From the NCBI RefSeq assembly GCF_025465275.1, contig NZ_JAODNK010000120.1, positions 1 through 64,000 of the forward strand: 64,000 nucleotides of DNA. Reading direction: 5' to 3'. Shown in pieces: positions 39,827-48,364 of the stretch. The position numbers and the translations under genes were made by a program. The stretch is from Nocardia sp. Its GTDB lineage: Bacteria; Actinomycetota; Actinomycetes; Mycobacteriales; Mycobacteriaceae. The notes beneath the pieces were generated by a model. It was not told where the DNA came from. It saw nothing but the letters and a program-made list of their open reading frames with translations, and ran no database searches. Every line of letters starts with the position of its first letter. Position 1 is the first letter of the stretch.

Positions 39827-41587
39827 TTACTTGTCGATCAGCCCGAATTCCGTGAGCAGTTCACCGATTTCGGTGCCGTCGAGGCGCTTCATCAAGCGCT
39901 TGCGCAGAATCTGCGGTCCGGGTAGATCGATGGCCTCACCGTCGCGTAGCCGGCTGGTGGCCGCCAAGAGCGAACGCACGTCGTAGGTGGAGGCGAAGAC
40001 CTCCGGCACCCCACGTTCGATATCGAGCAGCTGATACGCGGCCTCCATACCGGTGCGCACCGAGTACTCGGTGGTGAAGATGCAGTCGCGGCTGGTCTCC
40101 GAGAACTGGCCGATGAACGCGAAGTTCACCGACCCCTCCGGCACCACCTGCGGGCGGTCACCGGCCTTGCGCGGCATGAAGAACGAGGTCACGTACGGCA
40201 TCATGCAGGGGACGCAGGTACCGGCATTCGCGGCGAGTTCCGCAATATCGTCGACCGGAACACCCATGTGGTACAGCCACTCCTGGGTGATTTCCTCGCC
40301 CGTGCACTCCTGCATGGTCTTCTTCACGTAGTCGCCGGTGACGTCCACGAACAGTGAATAGACCCAGATGACGATCTGATCCTTGGGCTGCTGCTTGAAG
40401 TGCGGCTGGCGGTTGACCGTCCAGCTGAGCAGCCAGCTGGAATCCTTGGCGGTGACGATGCCGCCGGTGACGACCTTGCCGCTGAACGGATCTCGCTTAC
40501 AGATCTTCTGAATGTATTCGGGGATACGCTGATCCAGCGTGGTGACGGTGGCCGATTCCCATTTGGTCTTCTGGATATCGCCGGCGAAGACGTCCGGTCG
40601 CCCGAAGGCCGGATCCTTGGCCGCCAGCGTCCGCCACAGATCCCAGGCGGGTGCGGGGCCGGTGTTCAGCTTCGCCGGGGTGTGCTGGTCACCCTCGTCG
40701 GAGTTTTCGGTGAGCGAGCCTATGGTCATGAGCAGCAGATCGTTCTCGCCCAGATCCACGCCGCCCCGGGCGCCTTCGGACACCCAGTGGATTCGCTTGG
40801 CCTGCTTGCGTTTCGCGCTCAGATCGAAGTCGACATCGGTGACCGTGGTATCGAATTTGAAGGTCACGCCCTGCTCGAGCAACCACTGGTAGAGCGGCAG
40901 CACCAGTGATTCGTACTGGTTGTACTTGGTGAACTTCAGCGCCGAGAAGTCCGGCAGGCCGCCGATGTGATGGATGAAGCGGTGCAGGTACAGCTTCATC
41001 TCCAGGGCGCTGTGCCACTCCTCGAAGGCGAACATGGTGCGCCAGTACATCCAGAAGTTGCTCGCGAAGAAGTCTTTGGAGAAGACCTCGTCGATGCGCT
41101 TGTCCTCCATCTCTTCCCGGCTCGCCAGGAAGATTTTGATGATGTCCTTCTGCGCCTTCTCGTTCAGCGTGAAGAGGCCGTCGGTATGCGCGTCCTGACC
41201 GCGATCGACGGTGGCGCGCTGCAGCGAGGAATTCGGATCATCCTTGTTGAGCCAATAGAATTCGTCCAGGACGCTGCCCTCCACCTCCATGGAGGGGATG
41301 GTTCGGTACAGATCCCACAGGCATTCGAAGTGGTTCTCCATTTCGCGTCCGCCGCGAATGACGAAGCCCTTCTTCGGTTTCTTGATGCCGTCGAGCGCAC
41401 CGCCCGGCAGCTTCAGCTCCTCCAGAATGGTGATCTTGCTGCCCGGCAGCTGCCCGTCGCGAATGAGGAAGGCCGCTCCGGACAGCGAGGCCAGCCCGGA
41501 CCCGACGAACCAGGCCGTCTTCTTGTCGACCCCTGCGGGTTTGCGCGGCCGCGCGAAAGCTTCGTAGTTGCCATTGCTGTAATACAT
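39827..41587 (-). CDS. ohyA: Oleate hydratase
   Basis: The 586-residue FAD protein has the length and landmarks of the 67-kDa myosin-cross-reactive antigen family. These are YYSNGNYEAFARP at the start, the FAD-binding GSGLASLSGAAFL, the FAD-contact GGREMENHFECLWDL with the conserved acidic RGGREME segment, and WLLEQGVTFKFDT farther on. It adds water across the cis-9 double bond of oleate, giving 10-hydroxystearate, a detoxification step and an entry to hydroxy-fatty-acid metabolism. AGGAG precedes ATG 41587 by four bases. It is the third gene of a TetR/hydroxyacyl-CoA dehydrogenase/hydratase operon. Confidence 0.95.
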   Translation of the reverse strand: MYYSNGNYEAFARPRKPAGVDKKTAWFVGSGLASLSGAAFLIRDGQLPGSKITILEELKLPGGALDGIKKPKKGFVIRGGREMENHFECLWDLYRTIPSMEVEGSVLDEFYWLNKDDPNSSLQRATVDRGQDAHTDGLFTLNEKAQKDIIKIFLASREEMEDKRIDEVFSKDFFASNFWMYWRTMFAFEEWHSALEMKLYLHRFIHHIGGLPDFSALKFTKYNQYESLVLPLYQWLLEQGVTFKFDTTVTDVDFDLSAKRKQAKRIHWVSEGARGGVDLGENDLLLMTIGSLTENSDEGDQHTPAKLNTGPAPAWDLWRTLAAKDPAFGRPDVFAGDIQKTKWESATVTTLDQRIPEYIQKICKRDPFSGKVVTGGIVTAKDSSWLLSWTVNRQPHFKQQPKDQIVIWVYSLFVDVTGDYVKKTMQECTGEEITQEWLYHMGVPVDDIAELAANAGTCVPCMMPYVTSFFMPRKAGDRPQVVPEGSVNFAFIGQFSETSRDCIFTTEYSVRTGMEAAYQLLDIERGVPEVFASTYDVRSLLAATSRLRDGEAIDLPGPQILRKRLMKRLDGTEIGELLTEFGLIDK

Positions 41588-41635
41588 ATGACTCCTATTC
41601 CTGAAGCGGATGCGAACTGGTTGCGGTGGAACGAC

Positions 41636-42496
41636 TTACGAGGCGTACTTGTAAAAGCCCTCACCACTGGCGATCCCGAGCTTGCCCTGGCTGATGTAGT
41701 TGTCCTGCAACCACTTCGCGAGCTGCTTGGCGCTGTCGTCGCCATTGACGAGGATGTTGTACGGCGTGGTCAGCCCGATGACATCGAGAATCTGGAACGG
41801 GCCCAGCGGCGCACCGGTGGCAATGCGCCAGGTCTTGTCGACCGCGTCCGGTTCGGCGTAACCGCCCGAGCTCAGCCCCATGGCGGCATTGAGCAACGGC
41901 ACCAGCAGCGAATTGAGTACGTAGCCGGCCTTCTCCTTGCGCAGCTCGATCGGCACCATGCCGATGGCGCCGGCGAAGTCGACGACCGCCTGATACACCT
42001 TGGGGTCGGTCTCCGGCGTGCCCATGACCTCGGCGGTATTGAACTGCCACACCTGATTTGCGAAGTGCAGCGCCAGGAAGCGGTCCGGGCGGCCGGTGAA
42101 TTCGGCCATGGCGCTGGGCAGCAGAGTGGAGGAGTTGGTGGCGAAAATGGTGCGCTCCGGCGCGAATTTGCCGAGCTTGGTATAGGTGTCCTGCTTGATA
42201 CTGAGCACCTCGGGCACCGCCTCGATCACCAGATCGGCATCCGCCACCGCCTGTTCGAGATCGGACCGGAGGGTAATGCCCGCGGCGGCCTTCTCGGCCT
42301 TGCCGTCACCGCCGCCGGCCACCTGGGTCTTGTAGATCTCCGAGAGTTTGACGAACCGCTCGCGGGCGGCATTGAGCGCCTCGTCATTGATGTCGTAGGC
42401 GGTGACTTCGAATCCGCTGAACGCGGTCTGGAAGGCGATCTGCGAACCCAGGACCCCCGTCCCCAGAACCGTCACCTTGCGGATATCGATGGTCAA
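41636..42496 (-). CDS. 3-hydroxyacyl-CoA (3-hydroxybutyryl-CoA) dehydrogenase
   Basis: The 286-residue protein begins with the NAD site VTVLGTGVLGSQIAFQTAFSG and contains the catalytic-region segments IEAVPEVLSIKQ, FATNSSTLLPSAM and ALHFANQVW, where the histidine of HFxNP is kept but FANQV replaces the usual proline. The C-terminal dimer domain starts around EKAGYVLNSLLVP. Standard chemistry is NAD-linked oxidation of L-3-hydroxyacyl-CoA. Its start overlaps the TetR stop (ATGA) and it precedes the oleate hydratase by 48 bases, so it may handle hydroxylated chains produced downstream. Confidence 0.9.
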   Translation of the reverse strand: MTIDIRKVTVLGTGVLGSQIAFQTAFSGFEVTAYDINDEALNAARERFVKLSEIYKTQVAGGGDGKAEKAAAGITLRSDLEQAVADADLVIEAVPEVLSIKQDTYTKLGKFAPERTIFATNSSTLLPSAMAEFTGRPDRFLALHFANQVWQFNTAEVMGTPETDPKVYQAVVDFAGAIGMVPIELRKEKAGYVLNSLLVPLLNAAMGLSSGGYAEPDAVDKTWRIATGAPLGPFQILDVIGLTTPYNILVNGDDSAKQLAKWLQDNYISQGKLGIASGEGFYKYAS

Positions 42497-43176
42497 TGTG
42501 TGCTCCTCTCCAGGGCGTCACCGGTCGCCGCGGGTAGCGCAGCGAAGAATCCGGCGACTATTTGGCCGATTTGGGCTCGCAGGTCCGCGAGCGGGTCGTA
42601 CTCCGGATGCGCGCCGGTCGCCGGTCGCGCCAGCGCCAGGTGCAGCACGGCGAAAACACTGCGCCCCGCCAATCGCGAATGTTCTTCCAGCAGTTCGGAA
42701 TCGAGTCCGCGTGCCCGGGCGGCGCCGGCCAGTCGCTCGGCGACCATGGCCTCCAGGCGCGCGACCAGGGCCAGGCCCTCGGCCCGGTATTTCTCGGTGG
42801 GCGAGCCGAACAGCAACTCTCGCTGATAGGCGACCGTGTTCTCGGCATTGCGCCCGGCCGCTCGCACGGTCGGGCTGACGATCTCGATGACCGCCTCCGC
42901 CGGCTCGGTATAGGCCCGCGCCCGGCGCTCCACGAGTTCGAGAGCGGCCCGGAAATCCGCGTTGTAGACCATGAGCAGCAGCTCGCCCTTGGACGAGGCA
43001 TAGCGGAACAGCGTCCCCGCGGCGATATCCGCGCGATCGGAGATCTGCTGCGTGGTCACCTGCGCGAACCCGTGTTCGGCGAACAGCGCGGCGGCGGCCT
43101 CGAAGATGCGTTCCTGTTTGTCGAGCATGCCCCGGACGCGGCGTCCGGCCGGTGTCACTTGCTCTGGCGCACTCAA
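42493..43176 (-). CDS. TetR family regulator of the oleate hydratase operon
   Basis: The 227-residue protein uses TTG 43176 with GGAGGT five bases upstream. The HTH is RIFEAAAALFAEHGFAQVTT, then ISDRADIAAGTLFRYASSKG, of the fatty-acid-responsive TetR sort. The helical C-terminal domain is large enough for an acyl ligand. It is translationally coupled to the dehydrogenase gene. A perfect dyad (43202-43219) lies just upstream, implying autoregulation of the operon, perhaps relieved by oleate or its CoA ester. That inducer is a guess from the operon content. Confidence 0.88.
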   Translation of the reverse strand: MSAPEQVTPAGRRVRGMLDKQERIFEAAAALFAEHGFAQVTTQQISDRADIAAGTLFRYASSKGELLLMVYNADFRAALELVERRARAYTEPAEAVIEIVSPTVRAAGRNAENTVAYQRELLFGSPTEKYRAEGLALVARLEAMVAERLAGAARARGLDSELLEEHSRLAGRSVFAVLHLALARPATGAHPEYDPLADLRAQIGQIVAGFFAALPAATGDALERSTH

Positions 43177-43201
43177 GCGACACCTCCGGATTGCCTTCAG
43201 T

Positions 43202-43219
43202 AAATGAGCGGACTCATTT
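43202..43219. promoter_or_regulatory. AAATGAG-CGGA-CTCATTT operator
   Basis: Perfect 7-bp arms with a four-base spacer lie 25 bases upstream of the TetR gene TTG. The 18-bp size suits one TetR dimer, and its place suggests that it overlaps the operon promoter. Confidence 0.6.
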
Positions 43220-43286
43220 CCGAGCGTACCTCTGGCTATCGAAAGTGCAAGCAGCGCTCACCGGTCTTGATCAAAACGCAGCGTGA

Positions 43287-44462
43287 TCAGTAGCGCAGGA
43301 CCGCGATGGAGGCCGGCGCGACCGAGCTCTTGAAGAGAGCGGTGAGGTCCTCGGGCTCGAGCATGTAGACCGAGCCCTTGTTCTCCAGGGTCTTCACCGT
43401 CGCGTACTCGGTCAGGTCGATCACCGATGTGCCCGGCTCCGAATGGGTTTCGACGGCATCGGCCATTTCGTCGAAGCGGCCCCACTCCACCGCACCCGCG
43501 GTGAGCAGCAGCGTGTCGACCCGGCCCTGGAAGGCCGCCCGCACCACCTCGCCGATGGTGACCGCCACCCGGGTGGGGCCGTCCGCGAGCAATTGCGCGG
43601 CCCGTTCGAGGGCGGCGCGCTGACTGGCCTCGAAGTGTGGTCGCACCACGCCATAGGTGGTGGCGTGCAGTTTGCCATTGACGAGTGCCGCGGGATTGGT
43701 GTCGACCGTGCCGGCAAGCAAGGGGCCCAAGGTCGTTCGCTTCTTGAACTGCCCGGTGAGCTCCGGATCGGCGACCACCACCAGGGGGATCGCGCGGTCG
43801 GCCAGGCGGCGATCGACGGCCGAGGCCACCTTGCCGACCCATTCGTCGAGGGCGGTTTTGCGCCAGTCGGTCGGGGTTTCGCCGTAGACCTGGGTGCTCG
43901 TGGTGGCCTTGCCGCCGATATGCGGCCGGGCGGTAGGGCTGGCCAGCACGCGGTTCTGATTATCGTCGTCGAGATTGTCGGTCGGTCCGGCCGGCAGCAG
44001 GGCATCCCGCTCCTGCGTCAATGCGAATTTGGAGCCACCGTAGAAGGCCGCGCCGTCGGCTGTCATGGTGAGCACCGCGAATTCGCCGTCAGCGGCCAGC
44101 AGCGGCAGTAGCGGCTTCACATAGAAACCGGGCTCGAGGTGTACCTGCTCGGTGAAGGTCAGCGGCACCGTGAAGTGATACTGCGAGCCGTCGGCTCCGA
44201 GGAAGAGCGCCAGCCCCTGATCTTGATACCGCCAGAACCGCTCATCCTCGATGAGCGTGTGCCCGGGAGCCAGCAAACTTTCTGCTTCGGATTTACCGGC
44301 ACCCGCCGCGAGCAACCGGCTGTGCGCCTCGGTAAGCAGATTGCGGAGCCGGATCGGGTCTTGCCGCGTCTCCGGCCCGCTGCTGTGCGTGGGTAGATAT
44401 ATCGAGACTCCGCGCCCCGGCGTGGCGGCAATGAGCGTCGACAGGTCGGACTGTTTGAACAT
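43287..44462 (-). CDS. baeRF family protein (archaeo-eukaryotic release factor-like)
   Basis: From ATG 44462 (AAGGA six bases upstream) the protein has 391 residues. It matches the bacterial eRF1-like families, probably baeRF3: MFKQSDLSTLIAATPGRGVSIYLPTH, a linker, the middle domain with VLTMTADGAAFYGGS and PLVVVADPELTGQF, and the C-terminal Rossmann-like part ending ASIAVLRY. No GGQ motif for peptidyl hydrolysis is visible, so a true release factor role is unlikely. Such proteins are proposed to act on ribosomes or in stress in actinobacteria; experimental knowledge is thin. It stands between two operons with its own gap on each side. Confidence 0.8.
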   Translation of the reverse strand: MFKQSDLSTLIAATPGRGVSIYLPTHSSGPETRQDPIRLRNLLTEAHSRLLAAGAGKSEAESLLAPGHTLIEDERFWRYQDQGLALFLGADGSQYHFTVPLTFTEQVHLEPGFYVKPLLPLLAADGEFAVLTMTADGAAFYGGSKFALTQERDALLPAGPTDNLDDDNQNRVLASPTARPHIGGKATTSTQVYGETPTDWRKTALDEWVGKVASAVDRRLADRAIPLVVVADPELTGQFKKRTTLGPLLAGTVDTNPAALVNGKLHATTYGVVRPHFEASQRAALERAAQLLADGPTRVAVTIGEVVRAAFQGRVDTLLLTAGAVEWGRFDEMADAVETHSEPGTSVIDLTEYATVKTLENKGSVYMLEPEDLTALFKSSVAPASIAVLRY

Positions 44463-44530
44463 CGGCCGTCCTTCTGTAGAGGTTGGCTGGTCGATTTTCA
44501 TGCAGGTCCAAGTCAGCCTACGCCCCGTTC

Positions 44531-45991
44531 TCAGCCCGGGGGCCGGTGCTGGGACCAGGGCGCGACGCGCTCGATGGCCGCCGCCAGGCGCAGTACGGTG
44601 GCATCGTCGAGGTGGCGGCCGATGATCTGCAGGCCCACCGGCAGACCGCTGCCGGTCCATCCGGCGGGGATGCTCGCGGCGGGCTGACCGGTCAGATTGG
44701 CCGGGTAATTGAAGCCGATCCAGGCTGAGTCGGAGACCGGGCGGCCGTCGATCTCGGTCGGTCCTCGACTGCCTACCGGGAAGGCCGGGACAGCGGAGGT
44801 CGGGGTGACCAGCACGTCGATACGGCTCATGAGTCTGGCCATGGCGTTAACCAAAGTTTTGCGGATGATGTTCGCATCGGTGAAATGCTGTGCGGTCCAG
44901 TCCTCGCGCATCCACGCCACCAGATGTGGAGACATGTGCTCGCCGTGCTCGTCGATCAGGCGCCGCATGCCCGTGAGGTCGGTTTCGGCGACGATGAGGG
45001 CGGAGAAGGCCGCAGCCGGATCAGACCAGCCGGGCACGACCGTTTCGACGTGGCAGCCGAGTTGTTGCTCGAGCAGCTCGTGCACGGCCCGGTCGACCAC
45101 TGCGCGCACCTCCGGATCCACCGCCAGGTACCCGAGATCGGGGCTGTATCCGACGCGCAATCCGGCTACGGCGCCGTCCCTTTCGCCGGCGCGGGCCGCG
45201 CCGATCCAGTCGATATCCCCGCACGGAATGGAGTGCCGATCACGCGGATCGGGTCCGGCGAGCACCGACAGCAGCAGGGCCGCATCGCCCACGGTCCGGG
45301 TAATGGGCCCGATGTGTTCCAAACTCTCCCAACCGGATACGCCGGGCAGCCGTTCGTCCCGGCAGCCCGGATAGACCGGCACCCGGCCCATGGAGGGCTT
45401 GATGCCGACCAACCCGCAGAGCGCCGCCGGTATGCGCACCGAGCATCCGCCGTCACTGCCCAGCGCCATCGGGACGATCCCGGCCGCGACCGCCGCCGCC
45501 GATCCGGCGCTCGAACCACCCGGGGTGAGTGCCGGATTCCACGGATTGCGGGTGGTCGGGAACAGCATGTTCTGTCCCGTTGCGCTGTAACCGAATTCGG
45601 AAGTGTTGGTCTTTCCCACGCAGAGGGCGCCGGCCGCCAGGCTGCGCTCGACCACGATATCGTCCTCGTCCGGCACGAAGTCGCGATAGATCCAGGAGCC
45701 CGAGGTGGTCCGCATGCCCGCCGTGGACAGCAGATCCTTGATGCCCATCGGCACTCCGGCCAGCGGTCCTGCGGCTTCCCCTCGGGCCAGCGCATCGGCC
45801 AGCCGAATCGCCTGTGCGCGAGCCAGATCCGGGGTCGGCGTGCAGAAGGCATGCAGGGTCGGCTCCACCTCCTGCATGCGATCCAGCGTGGCATCCAGGA
45901 CTTCCACCGGGGACACTTCGCGCCGGGTGATGCGGCCGACGATCTCGGTGGCGGACAGGTAGCAGAGCTCGTTACGCTCGGATGTTCGCAT
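44531..45991 (-). CDS. Amidase signature enzyme
   Basis: The 486-residue protein has the Ser-cisSer-Lys triad of the amidase signature family: K85 in MGIKDLLST, S160 in TPGGSSAGS and nucleophile S184 in GSDGGCSVRIPA. The usual GGS before the nucleophile is GCS here. A CGLVGIKPSMGRVP segment follows as expected. It hydrolyses an amide to acid and ammonia. The NCS1-type permease gene lies only 12 bases upstream in the same direction, which links the amidase to an imported nitrogen compound such as a hydantoin, ureide or pyrimidine derivative. Confidence 0.92.
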   Translation of the reverse strand: MRTSERNELCYLSATEIVGRITRREVSPVEVLDATLDRMQEVEPTLHAFCTPTPDLARAQAIRLADALARGEAAGPLAGVPMGIKDLLSTAGMRTTSGSWIYRDFVPDEDDIVVERSLAAGALCVGKTNTSEFGYSATGQNMLFPTTRNPWNPALTPGGSSAGSAAAVAAGIVPMALGSDGGCSVRIPAALCGLVGIKPSMGRVPVYPGCRDERLPGVSGWESLEHIGPITRTVGDAALLLSVLAGPDPRDRHSIPCGDIDWIGAARAGERDGAVAGLRVGYSPDLGYLAVDPEVRAVVDRAVHELLEQQLGCHVETVVPGWSDPAAAFSALIVAETDLTGMRRLIDEHGEHMSPHLVAWMREDWTAQHFTDANIIRKTLVNAMARLMSRIDVLVTPTSAVPAFPVGSRGPTEIDGRPVSDSAWIGFNYPANLTGQPAASIPAGWTGSGLPVGLQIIGRHLDDATVLRLAAAIERVAPWSQHRPPG

Positions 45992-46003
45992 CCGCTGTCC
46001 CGC

Positions 46004-47329
46004 TCAGGCCGCGGCGATTTCGACAGCCGGTTCCGCGGACGCAGCCGCCGGAACCGTCCGTGCGAAGGTCAGTCCCGCCTGCACCAGCGCGCCGACCACG
46101 AAGCCGACCACGGCATCCACCGACCCCGGGAGCTGATAGTGGGCGATGGCGGCGGCCAGCGCGCCGATCGCCCACGCCGCGAACGCGATCGGCTGAACTC
46201 CCGCCACGACAAGGGGTTTCACCCGCTTCGACAGCACCTGCCCGACGATCAATACCGCGCCGATCGGCGGCACGATCACGCCCAGCAGCTGCAGCCAGTT
46301 CACAATGTGACTCCAGATGCCGGTCAGCGCCACGAACGCACCCACCGTGCCGAGCAGCACCGCGAGTGTCCGCATGCGCAACGGCGTGAGTCCCGACCAG
46401 CCCACCGCACCGTTGTACAAGCAGTGCGCGGCAACGGAACCCAGATTCGCCAGCACGAAAAGCACTGCCAGCCCGGTCATCAGCCCGCCGTGCCCGGTGA
46501 GCAGACCGAGGAAGGCGCCGCCGTTCGATGCGGGATCATCGGCCCCGCCGATGGCCACCACCAGTCCGCCGATCAGGAATGCGATGGTGTTCGCGAAGGG
46601 GAATGCGGAGGCGGCGGCCACCACACCGGAGCGGCCGTCCTTGGCCCATCGGGTGAAATCCGCTGTCATGGTGCCGGAGTCGGCGAATCCCGCGATCACA
46701 ATGCCCACGCAGGCCCAGAATCCGAGCCCGTGGCCCGCCCCCGAGTACGAGAGTGCGTGCGACAGTGACTGTCCGCCCTTGTCGAGGCCGAAATACAGTG
46801 CCACCCCGGCCATGACGAGGAACAGCGGCATGCCGATCATCCCGATCACCGACAGCGCCCGGATACCCAGCGCGGTGATGACGATGTATACGACCGCACC
46901 CAATAGCCCGCCCCACAGCGGATTCCACCCGAATACGCTCTGCAGGGTCGTTCCGGTCAGCCCGACCTGATACGAGAACCACCCGATGACCACGGTGGCC
47001 AGGAACCCGACCACCACCGCGCGCCCGCGTCGCCCGAATGCCGCCTCGGTCTGCAGCGAGAAGTTCCGCCCGCTATTGCCCGCGATCCAGCTCAGTGTGC
47101 CCACGTATCCGAACAGCAGCAGATTCCCGAGCAGGATGGCCCAGAACCCCCGCATCATCCCCTGGTTGTATACGATTAGCCCGCCGAAAACCGCATTGCC
47201 CAGGCACATCGGAAACCCGGCCCACACTGCCGACACCGAGAGCAGGCTGCGCCTCGCGGCCGCCGGAACCGGCTCGTGCTCGTACTCTCCCGTCGGAGAT
47301 TCACTGATCGACTTGTCCGTAGCGCTCAT
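46004..47329 (-). CDS. NCS1 family purine/cytosine permease-type transporter
   Basis: I start at ATG 47329 because GAGGGA lies seven bases upstream; the frame continues much farther but only antisense to the next gene. The 441-residue protein has about 12 membrane segments. NCS1 traits include LSVSAVWAGFPMCLGNAVFG in the first helix, WIAGNSGRNFSLQTEAAFGRRG after helix 3, and GFADSGTMTADFTRWAK. Nucleobases, hydantoins, allantoin and vitamins are typical cargos, taken up with Na or H. It forms a two-gene operon with the amidase, which presumably processes the substrate. Confidence 0.88.
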   Translation of the reverse strand: MSATDKSISESPTGEYEHEPVPAAARRSLLSVSAVWAGFPMCLGNAVFGGLIVYNQGMMRGFWAILLGNLLLFGYVGTLSWIAGNSGRNFSLQTEAAFGRRGRAVVVGFLATVVIGWFSYQVGLTGTTLQSVFGWNPLWGGLLGAVVYIVITALGIRALSVIGMIGMPLFLVMAGVALYFGLDKGGQSLSHALSYSGAGHGLGFWACVGIVIAGFADSGTMTADFTRWAKDGRSGVVAAASAFPFANTIAFLIGGLVVAIGGADDPASNGGAFLGLLTGHGGLMTGLAVLFVLANLGSVAAHCLYNGAVGWSGLTPLRMRTLAVLLGTVGAFVALTGIWSHIVNWLQLLGVIVPPIGAVLIVGQVLSKRVKPLVVAGVQPIAFAAWAIGALAAAIAHYQLPGSVDAVVGFVVGALVQAGLTFARTVPAAASAEPAVEIAAA

Positions 47330-47353
47330 GGTGCAGTCCCTCGCTAGCGTGAA

Positions 47354-47375
47354 ACACAACATGTTTTGTATACGA
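47354..47375. promoter_or_regulatory. Overlapping palindromes upstream of permease-amidase operon
   Basis: ACACAACATGTTTTGT (47354-47369) is a palindrome with seven of eight arm pairs matched. It overlaps TTGTATACGA (47366-47375), a near-match to the GntR-type TTGTATACAA operator. The site lies 25-46 bases before the permease ATG. No regulator gene is adjacent, so a distant GntR protein would be needed. Confidence 0.45.
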
Positions 47376-47466
47376 TCCACGTGTTGCGGTTGCCTGCACC
47401 AACTTTGACGGCCATGTAACAAACCGCCCCCTTCGAGGAAGGAGGCGGTTCGGTGAGCGGTATCAG

Positions 47467-48354
47467 TCAGTCGCTGGCAGGGGAGGGAGCCGCCGGTGCG
47501 GCGAGGAAGTCGCGCAGGTGGGCGGTGAAGGCGGCGGGTGTTTCGACATTGGGGCTGTGACCTGCGGAGTCGATGAGTTCGAAGCGAGCGCCGGCGGCCG
47601 TGTAGCGATCCCGGGTGACGGCCCAGTCGTACATACCGTCGAGGCGGCCGTGAATGACGAGGGCGGGGAGGGCGAGGCGGCGGATCTGGCGGTCCAGGGG
47701 ATTGGCGGCCAAGGCTTTCCGGCGATCGGTGCTCACCGCGCGGTAGGCGCGCCAGGACATGGCCTGGTGGTCCAGGAACATCTGATGGACCGAGGGTGTG
47801 GCCCTGGCCAGGTCGAACTTCGGCGCGAAGCCGGCGCGAAGAGCCTGGCGAACAATAGGTTCGGGCGCGAAGCGCTGCAAAAGGCGGGCAATGGGGCCGA
47901 GGGTCAGCAGCGGTGTAGCGGCCGGGACATTCAGGTAACTCAGGTCCGGTGCCTGGTCGAGTACAACGATCTCGCTGATGCGTGGGGAGCGGGCGGCCAC
48001 GGCCAGGGCGGCATCCGCACCCCAGGAATGCCCGACCACGGCGACATTCGCGACGCCGAGTTCGGTGAGCAGGGCCGCCAGCATGCTGCCCTGCCCCTCC
48101 TGGTCGAAGCCGTAATCGCCGCCGGTGCAGCCGAATCCGAGCAGGTCCACGCGAATGACCCGGTAGGTGTCGGCGAGCAGCGGGGTGACCGCGTCCCACC
48201 AGTGCACAGATCCCTCGAACCCGTGCAGCAGCAGGACGGGCTTCCCGTCGGTGGGGCCGTCCTGGCGGACGTGGATGGGCCGGCCCTGCACGGTGAGGAG
48301 ATCACCGATCCGGGCCCGTGACTTCACTGCAGTTGACGCCATCGTCTTCACCAC
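47467..48354 (-). CDS. Alpha/beta hydrolase
   Basis: The 295-residue enzyme (GTG 48354; ATG 48342 is possible) has the standard hydrolase fold: LLLHGFEGSVHWW oxyanion loop, nucleophile S110 in AVVGHSWGADAA, an acid in VIHGRLDGMYDW and H in IDSAGHSPNVE. A lid with aromatic residues covers the site. It could be an esterase, thioesterase or lactonase. It is the last gene of a leftward unit with two SDRs, 10 bases behind the second. In the lipid hypothesis it may trim an acyl intermediate, or act as an external thioesterase for the PKS. Confidence 0.88.
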   Translation of the reverse strand: MVKTMASTAVKSRARIGDLLTVQGRPIHVRQDGPTDGKPVLLLHGFEGSVHWWDAVTPLLADTYRVIRVDLLGFGCTGGDYGFDQEGQGSMLAALLTELGVANVAVVGHSWGADAALAVAARSPRISEIVVLDQAPDLSYLNVPAATPLLTLGPIARLLQRFAPEPIVRQALRAGFAPKFDLARATPSVHQMFLDHQAMSWRAYRAVSTDRRKALAANPLDRQIRRLALPALVIHGRLDGMYDWAVTRDRYTAAGARFELIDSAGHSPNVETPAAFTAHLRDFLAAPAAPSPASD

Positions 48355-48364
48355 CGGCTTTCTG

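Noticed and set aside
40967..42826. 619-codon plus-strand frame
   Set aside because: Antisense to oleate hydratase, the dehydrogenase and TetR, which have clear motifs and operators.
46004..48199. Extension of the NCS1 permease to 731 residues
   Set aside because: The extra N-terminus is antisense to the hydrolase gene; ATG 47329 has a good ribosome site and starts a normal-length permease.
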